Below are positions 32,701 through 45,771 of a stretch of DNA of 64,000 nt, one piece after another. Below the pieces are notes generated by a model, which saw only the letters and a list, made by a program, of their open reading frames with translations, was not told the origin of the DNA and did not search any database. The stretch's first letter is position 1, and every line of letters starts with the position of its first letter. Source of the DNA: Lobosporangium transversale (taxonomy: Eukaryota > Mortierellomycota > Mortierellomycetes > Mortierellales > Mortierellaceae); the NCBI RefSeq assembly GCF_002105155.1, contig NW_019029010.1:1-64000 (forward strand), read 5' to 3'. A program made the position numbers and the translations under genes.

Positions 32701-35700
32701 GGTTGAATGAGATAATAGGGCCAGAGGACAGAAGAGCATTCGAAACCCTATTGGATGACGGGTTTGCAGCAAACGGGGTTCGATATCTGGCGGATCTGGC
32801 GACAGCAATTTACAAATATCAGGATGGTAATCCTGTTGTAGATTACTCTCCATATCAACACAAGGGTACATGGAAAGAAGGGTTCTTCAGCAGGGAAGAT
32901 GGTAGAAATCTCTTGCGCGAAGCCTCCCCGCTGAACCGCACAGGTAACCAGCATCGATTTAGTCATCACTCAATACTAGAATATAGCATGGCTCGTGCTA
33001 TATTTGAACCACAAGAGAGAAAAAACGCTATGGTCGATAAGCCATCGACAGGTGCAGCAACGACCTCAGGATCCTCGCGTCGACAGAGTGTTAGCTCTGA
33101 TTACAGCTTTACTATTGCAGAAGACACAGATCAAGCGGCTACTACTAGTCTTGACCCCCTTGATCCGAGCTCACCTCTTGCGTGGAGAAGCTTTGTAGAT
33201 GCACCATTAGTGCTGCAGTTCCTACTAGACCGAGTCCAACTAGAGCCCATGTTCAAACGACAGCTGCTTGCATATGTGGAGCACTCAAAAAGCGATAGAA
33301 AGTGGAGAATCGCAGCAGCTAACGCTATTACGATACTGGTACAAGCAGGGATCCCATTTACTGGAATCGACCTCCAAGGGATCCAAATTCCGGGCGCAGA
33401 TCTGAGCCATGGTATATTCGACTCTGCTCAGCTACAAGGAGCGGATTTGAGGAAGGCCAGGATGCGTAACTGCTGGCTCCATGAAGCCGATTTGAGTGGC
33501 GCACATATGGATGGAGTGCAGTTCGGCGAGTGGCCATTCCTTAAGCCCAATGTAGATGCCGTTGGCGGTTGGTATTCACCTGATGGAAAAAAATTAGCCG
33601 TGTTTTCGTTACAAAGCAGTGTGACTTTTTACGACACATTGGCTTGGGAAGAACTTTGGACAATATACAACTTTACTCGACTCTCATATTCGCCTGATTG
33701 CCAGTACATCGCGGTTCTTACTGGAGGATATCAAATCAGAGTGTGTGATGCGGCTTCTGGAGCAACTATTCGCAGTCTAGAAGGGGTCAGTGAGGTTCTT
33801 TGTCTGGCGTACTCGCCCAGCGGACATCAAATCATGGCGGGTGCTGAAGATCACACCATTCGGGTATGGGATGTACAATCTGGCAAGCTCATTCGTATTA
33901 TGAAGGACCATACTGAGAGGATTGTAGATGTGGTATACTCCCCTAATGGAAGTCAGTTGGTTTCTACAAGCGATGATAAGACTGCTCGCATCTGGGACGC
34001 AGCATCGGGGGAACTGCAATTCGTTTTGCAGGGCTTTGAGGAGCGCGTCCTGCAAATGTTTTATTCGTTTGATGGTCATGATATCACTACAGTTAACAAA
34101 GGTGGGTCTCTTCGCGTATGGGATGCTGGATCAGGCCGATTGAGGCGGGAAGTGGATATTGGTAATGTAGTCGGAAGGATCGAATATTCTCGCAATAAGA
34201 ACCGTATCGCTTGGTTTCGAGACAAGAGTGCATATGTGTGTAATGCATTCACGGGTGTAATCCTCCATATCCTAGAAGGGCACACTTCTTTCATCTTATT
34301 CTTGACATTCTCACATAGTGGTGAACAGATCGCTACATGCTCTCATGACAACACGATCCGGCTCTGGGATACTCAGTCCGGTCAGCTCATCAATATCTTC
34401 TTCGGCCACTCACGCTATGTGCTGTCTGTGGCGTATTCACCAAGCGGCCATCAGATTGCATCATTCAGTGATGACCAGACAGTTCGACTATGGGATACCC
34501 GACTGTTGCCATCCACTCAGGTTTCAGCTGGATCAGCCGGACATACAAAGAGTGTCTGCAAAGTGGTGGGCTCCCCTGGAGGGATGCAAATAGCTTCTGT
34601 TGACGAAAGCGGGGTAGCGCGCCTTTGGAATGGGAGAGAGGGACAAACTGTCCGCACGCTAGGAGCTGACCATAAAATGACAGTGGAAGAAATCAGGTAT
34701 TCACCTACTGGCCTACAGTTCGCCGCTCGCTATAAAAGTAAGGCACTGCTCCTCTGCGACATTCAATCTGGTCAGGTTAAGCACACCTTGAGGCGAAAAG
34801 GAATACAAGACGACTATGCTTATGTGGTAGGATATACACTGAGTGGTCATCAGATTATGTGTCAGCACCGCAATGGAGATGTATGTGTGTGGGATACACA
34901 AACAGGGAAACTCATACGTACCTTACAAGGCCAAGAACAACGGCAACAGAACGCTCCTGCAAAATACTTTGCGTTTTCACCCGATGAGTTGAAAGTAGCG
35001 ATTTTAAGTTACGATGGAATATTGACCGTGTGGATGGTTCAGACTGGAGATCTTCTCTACACCATAGAAGTCGATATGGATGAAGACAGTAATCTGGTCT
35101 ACCTGCCTGATAGTCGTCATATCGTCATCCTTTGCTCCAGTAAAGGTTTGTTTGTATGGGACACACAGACAGGACTGCTCAGTTACACTGTGGATGTGGA
35201 GGAGTATCAGTTGTGCATTGCACTTTCACCCTGTGGTCGACAAATGGCTAGTGGTGGGTTTGAGGGGTCACTGAAATTAGTTGGTGTAGAATCTGGAGCA
35301 GCATTGCGAACGCTTGTAGGCCACGCAGGGGATATCAAAGATGTAGCATATTCCCGAGATGGTCAATTTGTTGCCTCTGCCAGTTGGGACAATACAGTGC
35401 GCCTTTGGGACCCAAAGAGTGGCCAATGCCTGGCTGTCATCCCTCACAGTGATAGTCGCATTGAGGTACTGGCTTGGATGGATGATGCTATTGCTAATGA
35501 AGGGGTTTGCTCGCTGGTAACAGGCAGTACCGATGGCTCCGTTTGGATGTGGCGAATTTCCAATGAAGGTTACGGTAAGGCTCGATACCAGCTACAATGG
35601 ACCTCTAAGCAAACAGGATTGAATGCGGATAGGGCGTGTGTTGAAGGAGTGACCGGATTGAGTGGAGCCAACAAGAAACTTTTGAAGCAGCGAGGAGCTG

Positions 35701-35942
35701 TAGGTGCGCCAGCTCAATTTCCGACGATTAATGAAGAGATTAAGGGGTTTGAAATTGCGACCAATGGGAAGTACACCGCAACGGCAACAAACGAGACCAT
35801 CATGCCAAAAGCAAGCAAAGGCCGTGTCATTAAAGAGGAACCATTGATTACGACGGATGAGTTGCTGAGTAGTCACCGTTATACTTTTAGTGTATGTAGC
35901 ACATGTAGCGTGGCGCATCTTATTCGATGTAGTCGTAAGTGA
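29789..35942 (+). CDS. NLR-like STAND protein with helical N-terminal half, NACHT, pentapeptide repeats and WD40
   Basis: Two exons (29789-31553 and 31681-35942; intron 127 nt, donor GTAAAC, acceptor CTGTAG) encode about 2008 residues. Residues 1-590 are all-helical and hydrophilic with ARM/TPR-like character (SIATAYLEQANK at the start; YLKGLMGDSDPYLVYHASYAYQAL later) and resemble helical N-terminal domains of fungal NLRs. NACHT follows with Walker A GDSGAGKS (about 703-710) and Walker B FILICDGYDE (about 771-780). Pentapeptide units lie at about 1145-1205 (TGIDLQGIQIPGADL, GADLRK, ADLSGAHMDG). WD40 units extend to about residue 1890. After the shared ending LLKQRGAVGAP it has about 70 extra residues with a CSTC motif. 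Expected role: a nucleotide-driven switch in immune or allorecognition signalling; this is inference. Confidence 0.88.
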
Positions 35943-36267
35943 CTAAACTATGCGCAGTAGCACTGAAGTAAAAGGTACTTTGTCTTTATATCCTTTTGGA
36001 CAACCTGACTGTAGCCATTGAATCTAGAGGGATTAAAATCAATTGAAATACTAAGCCCATCTCCTGGTTGTAGAAGCTTGTCAAGGCAGCGGATGAAATT
36101 TTGGTCGCATGAACCATGAAACGGAGCGTGCTTGTAGCGAAGGCGCAGCATGGGAAAGAAGCTGATCAATGTCGTGTGTGTGAATAGCGTTTCCCCAACG
36201 GGCGAATACTCTAGAACATGTATGTATGTACATGTATTTACTTGTATTACATGTACACATACATGCC

Positions 36268-36300
<33 letters not shown>

Positions 36301-36931
36301 GAGCTAAATACGTCAATGATAATTTTGTTGGTTACAAAGAGTTGTGTGCCCCGAGCGTAGGGAAGAGGAAATCTGGGGTGAAAAAGATATAAAAGATAAT
36401 GAATAAACATTCCAGCGACAGAATGACATATAATGAAGGGTGTAGAGCATACAAAATAATAGTAAAGGGCTATGCTAACGTGCGCTTGCATCAAGTGAGA
36501 TGGTTCCCAAAATCAATTGTATAAAAGTGTCAAGAGGTTAGATAACTCAAAATAAGATCGTTTTAATTTTGTTGGGGAGCTTTAAATCTTAAATAACTCT
36601 ATAATTTTTTTTATTTTTTATTTCTTTTTTCTATCGATAAGACGAACACCCCTTGAGTTCAACTGGAAATGGGCCATCTTATTTTAAGACAAATCATGGC
36701 CGCTCTCAATACTTGTGCCTAGCTCCTCATTAACCCATTGTTCCTACATCTCTCTTTGTTCTCATGATTCATTCCTCTATTCATTCCACCATTGCATTTA
36801 CATGACTTCGTCGTTTTTTTTTTTTATTGACCCAACAGCCCCTTTATTGCACATTTTAATTTACCCTCCACATTCTCACCTATTACTTTTTTTTTTTTTT
36901 TTTATAAATATCAAGCACTTGTACGACCCAG
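35943..36931. other. Intergenic region between NLR-like gene and kinase gene
   Basis: No gene recognised. It holds a strong hairpin (36217-36265) followed directly by an A run (36270-36298), and pyrimidine-rich sequence with T runs in the last 200 bases before the kinase start. Confidence 0.5.
36217..36265. repeat. Imperfect inverted repeat (hairpin)
   Basis: The arms CATGTATGTATGTACATGT and ACATGTACACATACATG pair over about 17 bp with a 2-nt bulge and a 13-nt loop. It lies about 280 nt past the NLR-like stop codon, so it may be in the 3' untranslated region. An A run begins 5 nt after the right arm. Confidence 0.6.
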
Positions 36932-39900
36932 ATGAATTCCTGGTACCAACCTGCAACTTCCCCTGCTCCATCATCTACCCCTACTAAGGCTCAAAGATCT
37001 TCTCGCCCTGTTTTCGCAAGTGATCTGGTTGCACAACGGCCTAAAAACGGTGGTACCAAACATATGCCCCCTCACCCTCTTGTATCTCCCTTGTCATCGC
37101 CTACAATAGCCACTTCTACCGCCACTTTACTTTCTTCATCCAACTCCACATCCTTATCAACTGCTGGGATCCATTCAAAGCTGGCTTCTGGTAGCGTCAA
37201 TACACATAGCAACAATTCATCAAGCAGCCATTACACAATGCCGGACTTCTCCGCCAAACTTGGTGACCTCCCAACGATCCATCTGCCAGAGTTCCATCTA
37301 CCAGATTTGCAACGGTTAAAGCAGCAACTAAACAAGCATACTCCTTCATTTTCTCTAAAGTCATTACGACATACCTTCCATGTTCCATCCTATACCTCCT
37401 ACATGTCCCCGTCCTCAGCTTCAATCTCATCCTCATCCTCATCCTCATCCTCATCCTCATCCTCATCCTCATTTTCGTCGTTATCTGCTTCACCCCAGTC
37501 ATCTCCAGCATGTAATGTTACTGCTGATCCTGCAAAGCCGAAACCTTCATTCACGTCAAGGCTATCGCGATCCTCGATTTTGCGCAACAGTCGTCTAAAC
37601 GAAAATAGCAGTAACCGAAAGCCATCCAAATCATCAATCGCAAGCCCGCAATTGACAAATTCTCATGACAGTACGACCATTAAAAGCAGTGATCGTGATG
37701 ATTCAACAGCCAAAGCAATTTCGTCACATTCAACTTCATCCCCGATTTCCATCCCTACACACCCATCGAACTTTCTTATCAAAAAACAGATAACTGCCTC
37801 CAATACATTAGAACCACATCAAACATCTACTGTCAATGTCAGTAGTGATAGTGTATCAACTGGAAAGGCTCGCTGTGTTACTAATACGACGGCTCCAACT
37901 CCGGCAAAGTCACCAATGGGTCATCTCTTCATCCAAGTTATCGAAGCTCGTAATTTGACACTAGTCAATCCTCCAGCACTGTCGCGGCCTTACTGTATTG
38001 TAGAGTATGATCAAAATGAATTCATGACGCCACCAGCACTACAGGAGACAACCACAGATACAATAGGTCGTGGAAGAGGTGGTATGGACATTTTCGCTCG
38101 AGCTATGGCAGCCAGCAGCCCGAAATGGCGCTACGATGCAGAATTGTAAGTCCTTTTTTTTTATTTTTATTTTTTTTTTTTATTTCTGCATTTGAAGCAT
38201 CACTCCATGTCTTCATATTCATTAATACTCCTTCTTTTCTTCTCACCATTTTTATTATTGTTATTAATTATGTATTTATGTATTTATCTATTTATCATTT
38301 GTTTTCCATTTATATTTTCGCGGTTGGGCAAAGTGATGTGGTCAGACCCAACCAACAAATCGTGATAACGATTTTTGATTCAGAAACTGCGGAGGAGCAA
38401 TATGATTCGCTCTCGAACCCAGCAAAAAGGTTTTTGGGTCAAGTCAAACTTCATCCTTCCGAAGTTCACAACCGGATGATTGACTCGTGGTTTCGCTTGC
38501 AAGGCAGAGAGACCAAGGATGAGAATGTTACTGGTGAGATCAGGGTCGTCATCCGATACCAGGCAATTGAGGTAAAGAGAGCTCTAATGCCTAAATTTTC
38601 CTATTTCATTATTATTATTATTTTCCATTGGGGAGGTTTTTCTTTTCGGTGGCGGAGATTGGACATGTGATTCATTTAGCGCAATTGATGGTTGCACATT
38701 CGCACAGACCTTGCATGAGGAAAAAAAAAAAAACAAAAAACAAAAAAAGGAATGTTGTGTATATAGTATCCCCTGCTCGTCTCACTCACTCACTCACTTG
38801 TATATCCATTTTGATTCTGTTTAAACTTGATAGTCACGCCATTTATCCGCCTCTGACTTTGATATCCTTCGAGTGCTCGGCGTTGGTTCCTTTGGAAAGG
38901 TTTATCAAGTCCGCAAGAAGGACACTGGCCGTATCTATGCCATGAAGGTCCTTGTCAAGAAACAGGTCATTGAACAAAAACAAGTCGAACACACCATTGC
39001 AGAACGCAATGTCCTGATCCAGTCCTTACAATCACCTTTCATCGTCGGTCTCAAGTTCTCGTTCCAGACTCCCACAAAACTTTATTTGGTTCAGGATTTT
39101 ATGAATGGGGGCGAACTGTTCTTTCATATGCAGAATGAAGGAACATTCTCAGAACCCAGGGCGAGATTTTATACTGCAGAGCTGGTATTGGCCTTGGAGC
39201 ATCTGCATTCGCATAATGTTGTCTATAGGGATCTCAAGCCCGAGAACGTCCTCCTCTCGAGTCAGGGACATATTGTCCTAGTAGATTTTGGGCTCTGTAA
39301 ACAGAACGTGACCGAGGATGAGCGCACACATACATTCTGTGGTACGACCGAATACCTTGCTCCCGAGATTATTAAAGGAGAAGGATATGGAAAAGCGGTC
39401 GATTGGTGGTCTTTGGGCGTGTTGTTGTACGAGATGTTGATGGGCACATCCCCTTTTGCTGACAGCAGAGCTGAAGGAACTCATCACAAGATTTTACATC
39501 AGCCCGTAATCTTCCCGACCCGATTGGGGTTGGGTATCTCTAAAAACGGACCGCCCAAAGGAGAGCTTCATCCTTCTTCACAGGATGTTTTGTCTATTGG
39601 GATCAGTGAGAATGCTCAAGACTTGATCCAGAGATTGCTGGATAAGGATCCCAAGACTCGACTTGGCTCTGGAACCAGCAATGACAACGACGAAGGCACT
39701 GTCAGTGGGGTAGCAGCAATCAAGGCCCATCCATTTTTCCAAGGGATTGATTTTGTCCGTCTTCAGACACGAGATGTTACACCACCTTTCCAGCCTCATG
39801 TGGGAATCACAGGTGATCTGGATGTCTCCAACTTTGACACGCATTTCACAGACCAGACAGCGACGTTGAGCATGAAGAGTAGTAGCACTAGCCCAAAAGT

Positions 39901-40480
39901 TATGTCACCGACTTCTCCTTTACAATTTCAAATGGCAGAATCACCTTCAAATTCGTCCGTGTTGGTGGATGGTACTGTCGGTAGCTTCATGTTACAACAA
40001 CAACAAAGAGCAGCTAACCAGTACCGACAACAACAGAAGAGAGCTGATAACAGTACATTAAACCCGAGTGTGATGCGTCGTGGTCGACGAAGCAGTAACA
40101 GCTGGAGCAGTTATCGGACCTTGAGCAACGATTCGCTGTTTTCTCTAAATGACCAATCAGGCAGCATCAGTAATTCAATGCAAGCACGATCACCATTCCA
40201 TCGGCCTATGACAGCTCACAGGTCTAGGGTGCTTCAACAGCCACAGTCACAGTCACAACAGGAATACTTTAAAGGCTTTACGTTTGAAGGAGAGAGTATC
40301 TTGGAAACGATGAAGCGTCAGGAAGAAGAAGCGATGCTTAATCACGGTCATATCAATCTGACTAATACGAGTACAATGACATTGTCCCCTCCCATGTCTG
40401 GTTTTGGTCATCGTCATCAGCCGAATCAGCTTTTTTCAGGCGAACCTGGTAGTATTGATTCAATTTTTGGTAGCATGTAG
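36932..40480 (+). CDS. sch9: Sch9-type protein kinase: C2 domain plus AGC kinase
   Basis: Exons 36932-38145, 38334-38571 and 38834-40480 join in frame to about 1032 residues. A Ser/Thr-rich disordered N-terminus is followed by a C2 domain (about 328-484; GHLFIQVIEARNL, VEYDQNEF, GQVKLHP). The AGC kinase begins SDFDILRVLGVGSFGKVYQV with catalytic Lys522, YRDLKPEN (Asp617), VDFG (Asp635) and an activation loop TFCGTTEYLAPE (651-662). FKGFTF at 963-968 is a hydrophobic motif with Thr967 as the TOR-type phosphosite. C2 plus AGC in this order is the Sch9/SckA signature, a TORC1 effector for growth, ribosome synthesis and stress. A TCATCC hexanucleotide repeat codes for a polyserine run in the N-terminus. 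It converges with the malonyl-CoA decarboxylase gene. Confidence 0.9.
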
Positions 40481-40697
40481 CATTATCTTTTTTTTATTTT
40501 TTTTTTTATTTTTTTATTTTATTGTGTACAAGTAGTATTCATAAATGTATTTGACTACTATCGAAAAAAATTTAAGGTCTACAGTATATTATTTTTATTT
40601 ATAGTTATCTATAAATCTATTTGTATTTGAGAGGAAATCCAATAATAATAATATTTAAAAAAAAAAAAAGGCAATAGCTTTTTTCCTTTCTTTTTTT

Positions 40698-41411
40698 TTA
40701 AGCAGTCGTAATATCGAGAAGGCGGACCCATGCTCCATTCAACTGTGCCAATTGGCCTGCTGTACCTACTGTACCTGCGCCAGAAGAGGACGAAACGGCT
40801 TTTGATGACTCTGCACCTACAACAGCACCAGTATCAGTATCAGTGCCTGCATCAGTATCAGTATCAGAAGCTGGTACAGGTTGAGCTTGAGCCAAGGCAC
40901 TAATGAAGCCTGGATCTCTTGATGAGACGGTGATGGTGCCATCCTGAAGGTACTGTTGATTGTTCATCTCGATATGATCCAAGGAATACAAATAATTGAT
41001 CATCAATCCGAATGATTCCTCCATTCCTTTATCGGACGTGTCTCCCATCCAGTTCAATCGATGTGCACAAGCTCCATTCCGGAGATGGAAATTAGCGACA
41101 GGGTCAAGTGCTAGATGACGACGTTTTTCAATCAAGATGTATCTATTCATAAAAAAAAAAAGCTGTTAATGAGCTGCCATTATTGGGGATACGAAGGATT
41201 TAACACTACTCCGTTAAAAAAAAAAAAAAAAAAAAAAAAGTAAAAATAATTTACCTAGCACAGAGTCGGGTTAAGATCGGTCGAAGCTTTTCGGTGGCTT
41301 CATAATCAGAGAAGATTGGAGCGTGTTGAAGAATTACCTAACATTGACAAAAAAAAAAAAAAAAGAGAGAGAGAAAAGAGTCATTTTAATAAATAACAAC
41401 CAACAGTAAAG

Positions 41412-41443
<32 letters not shown>

Positions 41444-43617
41444 CTAAGCGTCAAACATAATGCTCAACATAAAAGTGAGGGAAGGGAAGGGGAGGGGGGA
41501 GAGAACACTGTTGCTTACACTAAATTGCTCCTCCGAGTCTGATGATATGGCGGCTGCTCCGATACCTTGAGCCAAGTCACTGATGACAGCTGTTTCCTGT
41601 GGTAATAACATCTTTTGTCCAAGTTTCTGACATTGATTCAGCCATTTTCTAAATCCAGGGATAGGTGAAAGAGTACTGAAGGTTTCAATCTGTGGAAACT
41701 CGACCTTCAAAGACCGAACGACTCGTTTGATCAAGAAATTGCCCAGTTCAATCCCGGACAAGCCTGTGATAAATGATGTTGAATAAAACAGGAACGGTTG
41801 TTGAGATTGTCAGGCAAAGTGATATGTATATAAAAAGAGGAAGGGAGGAGAGAGTTAACGAGAACTTGCCTACTTGTGTCGTGATAGAGTAAAAGATGGC
41901 GCACTTTACAGTTCTGGCTGGGTGAGTATGGCCGGGGGAGGGGTCATTCAAGATATCCTGCACATTATTGGACAGCCTTTCAACCAGAGCCACTTGAACA
42001 AAGACAAGAGGTTCTGTAGGAAGGCTCTTGTTCATCAATGCAAACACACGTCGACCGGGTCCTACACGACGTTTCAGATCATGAAAGTCTTTGAATTTGT
42101 GCACTGCTTCATATTGTGTAATCTAGTAAACAGATGGATCAAGGAAAATCAAGAATGTTTTTTTTTTTTTTCCGTTATAAAATAGTTTTTTCATTTTATT
42201 TTTGTGCGATTAAAAGTTTTTTTTTTTTTTTTTTTTACCTTTTCCAGAAGGACTGCTGGCGACTGCCATGTTAGACGTTCCAGATCCAAAAAGCCCACAA
42301 ACCAAGCCTGTAACTTTTCCTTGAGTGACTCGTTCAAAGCTGAAAGATAGAAATCATTTTTATTGTCCTGAAGGATCGTCTGTCATTCATGTCAGCAGAA
42401 AGATATTCCAAAAAAAAAAAAAAAAAAAAAAAAGAAATCGAATCATTTCAATTCAAGTTGTAATAAGAAAAAATAAAAACTTTTTTTTTTTTTTAACAAA
42501 TATATTTCTCTTTCTATTTACCAAAAGATCCTGTCGCATGTCGATCAAAAATTTTAGTCCTCCTGGAAGTCGACTGACACGATCAAAGAACTTGTTGTGT
42601 CCTGGAACAAGCGAATGGCGGAGCAATTGTTCTGCTCGAAGCAATGCCTTGCCCTCCGGATCAGTGTGTACACAATCCGTATACTGCTGAGCAGCCTTCG
42701 CGGCACCTTCCTGTAAAACACCTGTTTTGTATCCACATTCCACATTGAATTAAAGAAATAAAACACAGAGTTGTTTTTAGAAAGATCATTTTGAAGAACG
42801 TAAAAGAAAGAAGAAAGAGAGAGAGAGAGAGCTTATTATATAGATAATATATATATATGTATTACCAAAATCTCGCGCAAGCAACTTCAAGAACGCGGTT
42901 TTGCCCGTCTGATCCAAGGACGCGTAGAAATCACATGAGCTCTTAGCAATCACGCTCGGTAAAATATCACCTTGTCCCGGTCGACCTGTGATGACTGCTA
43001 ACAACAACTTTCGCATGAATTCTGGATCCTTTGTCGTGGCTCGACTTGTCTTTTCTTTATCAAAGGTCGAGAACCCGGGCTCTCGAAAGTGTTCTGCAAT
43101 ATCATTCCAATATCGTTCTACCACGTTTGGTCGTAACGATTGTAATGTCCCTGATCCAGCAGCAGTCTTCGTAGTAGCAGTATCAGCAGCGGCATTTCTA
43201 TCCTTACTGTTGTTGTCATTGTTGTTGTTGTTGTCATTGTTGTTGTTGCTGTTGTTGCTATTATTTGTATTGTAAGCCATGATGCTAGCAGCCTAAGAAT
43301 ATGTTGAAAAAGAAATGGTTTATTTTCACAAAGAGCTCATTGCATGCATTCAATTTTTTTTTTTGTTTTTTAAATTCTTTTTTCATCCATGCATGTGATC
43401 TCTCACGCTTGTCGGACTTTGTATATACTACCCTACACACACACTCTTTTTTTTTTTCATTGTTTTCAATCAGAGATGGTACCTGAGACTGGCGGAGCAA
43501 GAGTGGGGATTTGATGGAATGAAGAGAAGCAGGTGTCTTTTGAAGAGAAAGGAATGAAGAAGAGCACTTGCTGTTGCTGTTATTGAGCCGAGAGAGCAGC
43601 AGTTGCCGCGTGAACAT
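40698..43617 (-). CDS. mlycd: Malonyl-CoA decarboxylase, mitochondrial
   Basis: Eight exons: 43617-43483, 43292-42866, 42721-42522, 42379-42239, 42122-41870, 41763-41519, 41337-41255 and 41142-40698, giving about 642 residues with all phases matching. Exon 1 codes a basic, serine-rich presequence ([17 protein letters not shown]), as expected for mitochondrial import; a poly-Asn stretch follows. Family marks include [59 protein letters not shown] (active-site serine region) and [10 protein letters not shown] (catalytic histidine region). It turns malonyl-CoA into acetyl-CoA and so relieves inhibition of fatty-acid oxidation. There is no C-terminal SKL-type signal, so no peroxisomal form is evident. 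Intron 5 is GC-AG. A degenerate Asp/Thr-rich insert lies near the C-terminus. Confidence 0.92.
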
Positions 43618-43980
43618 TTTTTTTTTTTTTTTTTTCTATTTTATTTTATTAATTATTATTTTTGTTTCTTATTTTCTGTAAATGACAAGTGACAAAAGAC
43701 AAATGAGGTGATGAGTTTGTACCAAGAAAGAAGAAAAGAAAAAAGATAAAGTGGCTCTTTGCTTTAGAGATAGTAAATGGAGCGAGATGTAATATGCAAG
43801 GCAAGGAAAGGCAAGTAAAAATAAATAAATAAAAAACGATTATGCAGTGTGAAGAGACAGCCGAAGCATGCCTCTTGGTCTCATATGATGGGAAGCGTGA
43901 GAAAATAATTTAATGGGTCGTGTACTACACACATGAAACATGATTAAAAAAAAAAAAAATATGTTTCTTTTGCAAAACTA
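43618..43980. other. Spacer between two minus-strand genes
   Basis: AT-rich, with a T run just upstream of the decarboxylase ATG. No gene seen. Confidence 0.5.
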
Positions 43981-45771
43981 TCAAGCAAATGCCATCATGG
44001 ATTCTCTCTTCACCCTCATTGATCCTCTATCCTGTCTACTTTCAATCCTTTCTCGACTGCTTTGTTGCTGTTGCTGTTGTTGTTGTTGTTGTTGCTTTGT
44101 TCGCTGTGACACAAATGGAAGTGAGAATGCAGAGTCTCGTAATGCATCTTCAACTGCCATGCCATCAATCTCATCTGCATCCACCAAATCATGTCCATCT
44201 CGTTTCTCAAACTCCAACCGGAGTCGGTCAATACGGTTATCATGAATCAATGTTGTTCGTGTGGCCGCTGCTGTTCTTTGTCCCGATGTTATTGTATGGG
44301 GTGATGCTGGGTTGACACCCAAAGAACGGAGAATCTGTGCTGCTTTGAGCTCCATTGTAGTCCTTGCACCCTTGTACTCTGGCCCATTATATCTGGCACG
44401 TGCAATAATCCCATACAACGCACATCCTATTACAAGTGTACCTCCACTTGCCATCGCTGTCATACTTCCCATCACCACACCTCCCATAGCACCGAGAGAT
44501 CCCACTGCTGACATGGACCATGCAACTGTTTCGGCCTATAAGATCCCAAAGAAGAAAAAGAAAATTGTTCGTGAGTGGTGTGTGAGTGATAATAGGATAT
44601 AATGAACGAAAAAGAACAAAAAAAACTGTACCTTTTTCTCAGTGCGAGGGTCCAGTCGATGAATAATATCAATTAATTCCTTAATTAACCTCAAGTCTTC
44701 CTGCACTTGCTCCGGCACCTCCAAAAACTGCTCACTGATCCAAGCCTCCGTCGATTGAACCACATCTTCACATTGCTTCAACAACTCCTCAAGTTGATTG
44801 TGAAAACCAATAACTGAATACGTGGATGAGGCCTTGTGAGCAGAATACATTGTCGCGACCAAGGACGCTACACCAACTGTCGCCATTAGAGCCAAGGATG
44901 CAGGATCTTGTTGACCGTTCTTTTTGAGCATTTCTTGACTGGTCTCCTCTTTTTCCTTGTCCTTTTCATCCTTGCTCTTTCTCTCCTTTTCTGCTCTCTT
45001 CAATTCGTCCTCTTGTTCCTTTCGTTTCTTTTCTCTTTCTTTTTCTTTTTCTTTTTCTTCCTCCTTTTTCTTCTTTTGTTGCTGCTCCATCTCTGCTTCT
45101 AATTTCTTGACTTTAGTCTTTTGTAATTCGAGTTCTTGCTCCAGTTTGTGGCGCTCTCGTCGTTGTGCATCAATCTCTGACCGGGCTGTTGCAGAATGGT
45201 GTCTCATATCGCGCTCCATCTGTTGTAGCCGTTGCTCCATCTCTCGGAGCCGCTCTCGCTCTCGTTCCTGGTCCCAGTTCCTATGTTTAGAACCAAACCA
45301 AGAAGAAGAGGTAGAAGAAGCAGAGGACCGTTCCCATGCGTCCTCATTATGGTACCTTCGTGAGGATGACGATGCTGCTGATGCTGCACCATCCATATAT
45401 CGTCCTGCAAGATAGAGTCCATTCTCAAGGATCTTTTGTGATTCTATGGCAGGAGCCAGATTCTGAAGTTTAGAGAAGAACCCTTTTGATGATGATGATG
45501 ATGATGATGAAGCAGAAGTAGAGGCGTTTTCGGCTTGTTGTGTTTCATCTTTGATATTGTTGTTCTTGCTGTCACTGTTAGCATCCATTGTTTGTTGTGT
45601 GTTTGGATTGGGTATAGGCATAGGCTCCTGTTCTTGCTCGGTCTTTGCAAGTTGAGAGAGGATATGAGGGGTGAAGGCTAACAGGGTCGAGACAGGCGGT
45701 ACAAACTCGAAGGTATCGGGATCATATAATTCCCTTGGAAAGGTGATGTCGTCAAAAAGAATCGATGCCAT
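43981..45771 (-). CDS. Coiled-coil protein with two hydrophobic segments, function unknown
   Basis: Two exons (45771-44632 and 44535-43981; donor GTACAG, acceptor TTATAG) give about 564 residues. A Ser-rich N-terminal third with a polyserine run is followed by a long charged coiled coil (RERERLREMEQRLQQMERD through the lysine/glutamate-rich tract, about residues 165-285). Then comes a first hydrophobic segment (LALMATVGVASLVATMY), a soluble helical part, and after the intron a glycine/methionine-rich second one (GAMGGVVMGSMTAMASGGTLVIG). The tail contains an 11-residue polyglutamine run. I do not recognise a family. The build suggests an organelle-membrane or tethering protein, but this is a guess from topology. 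Confidence 0.7.
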
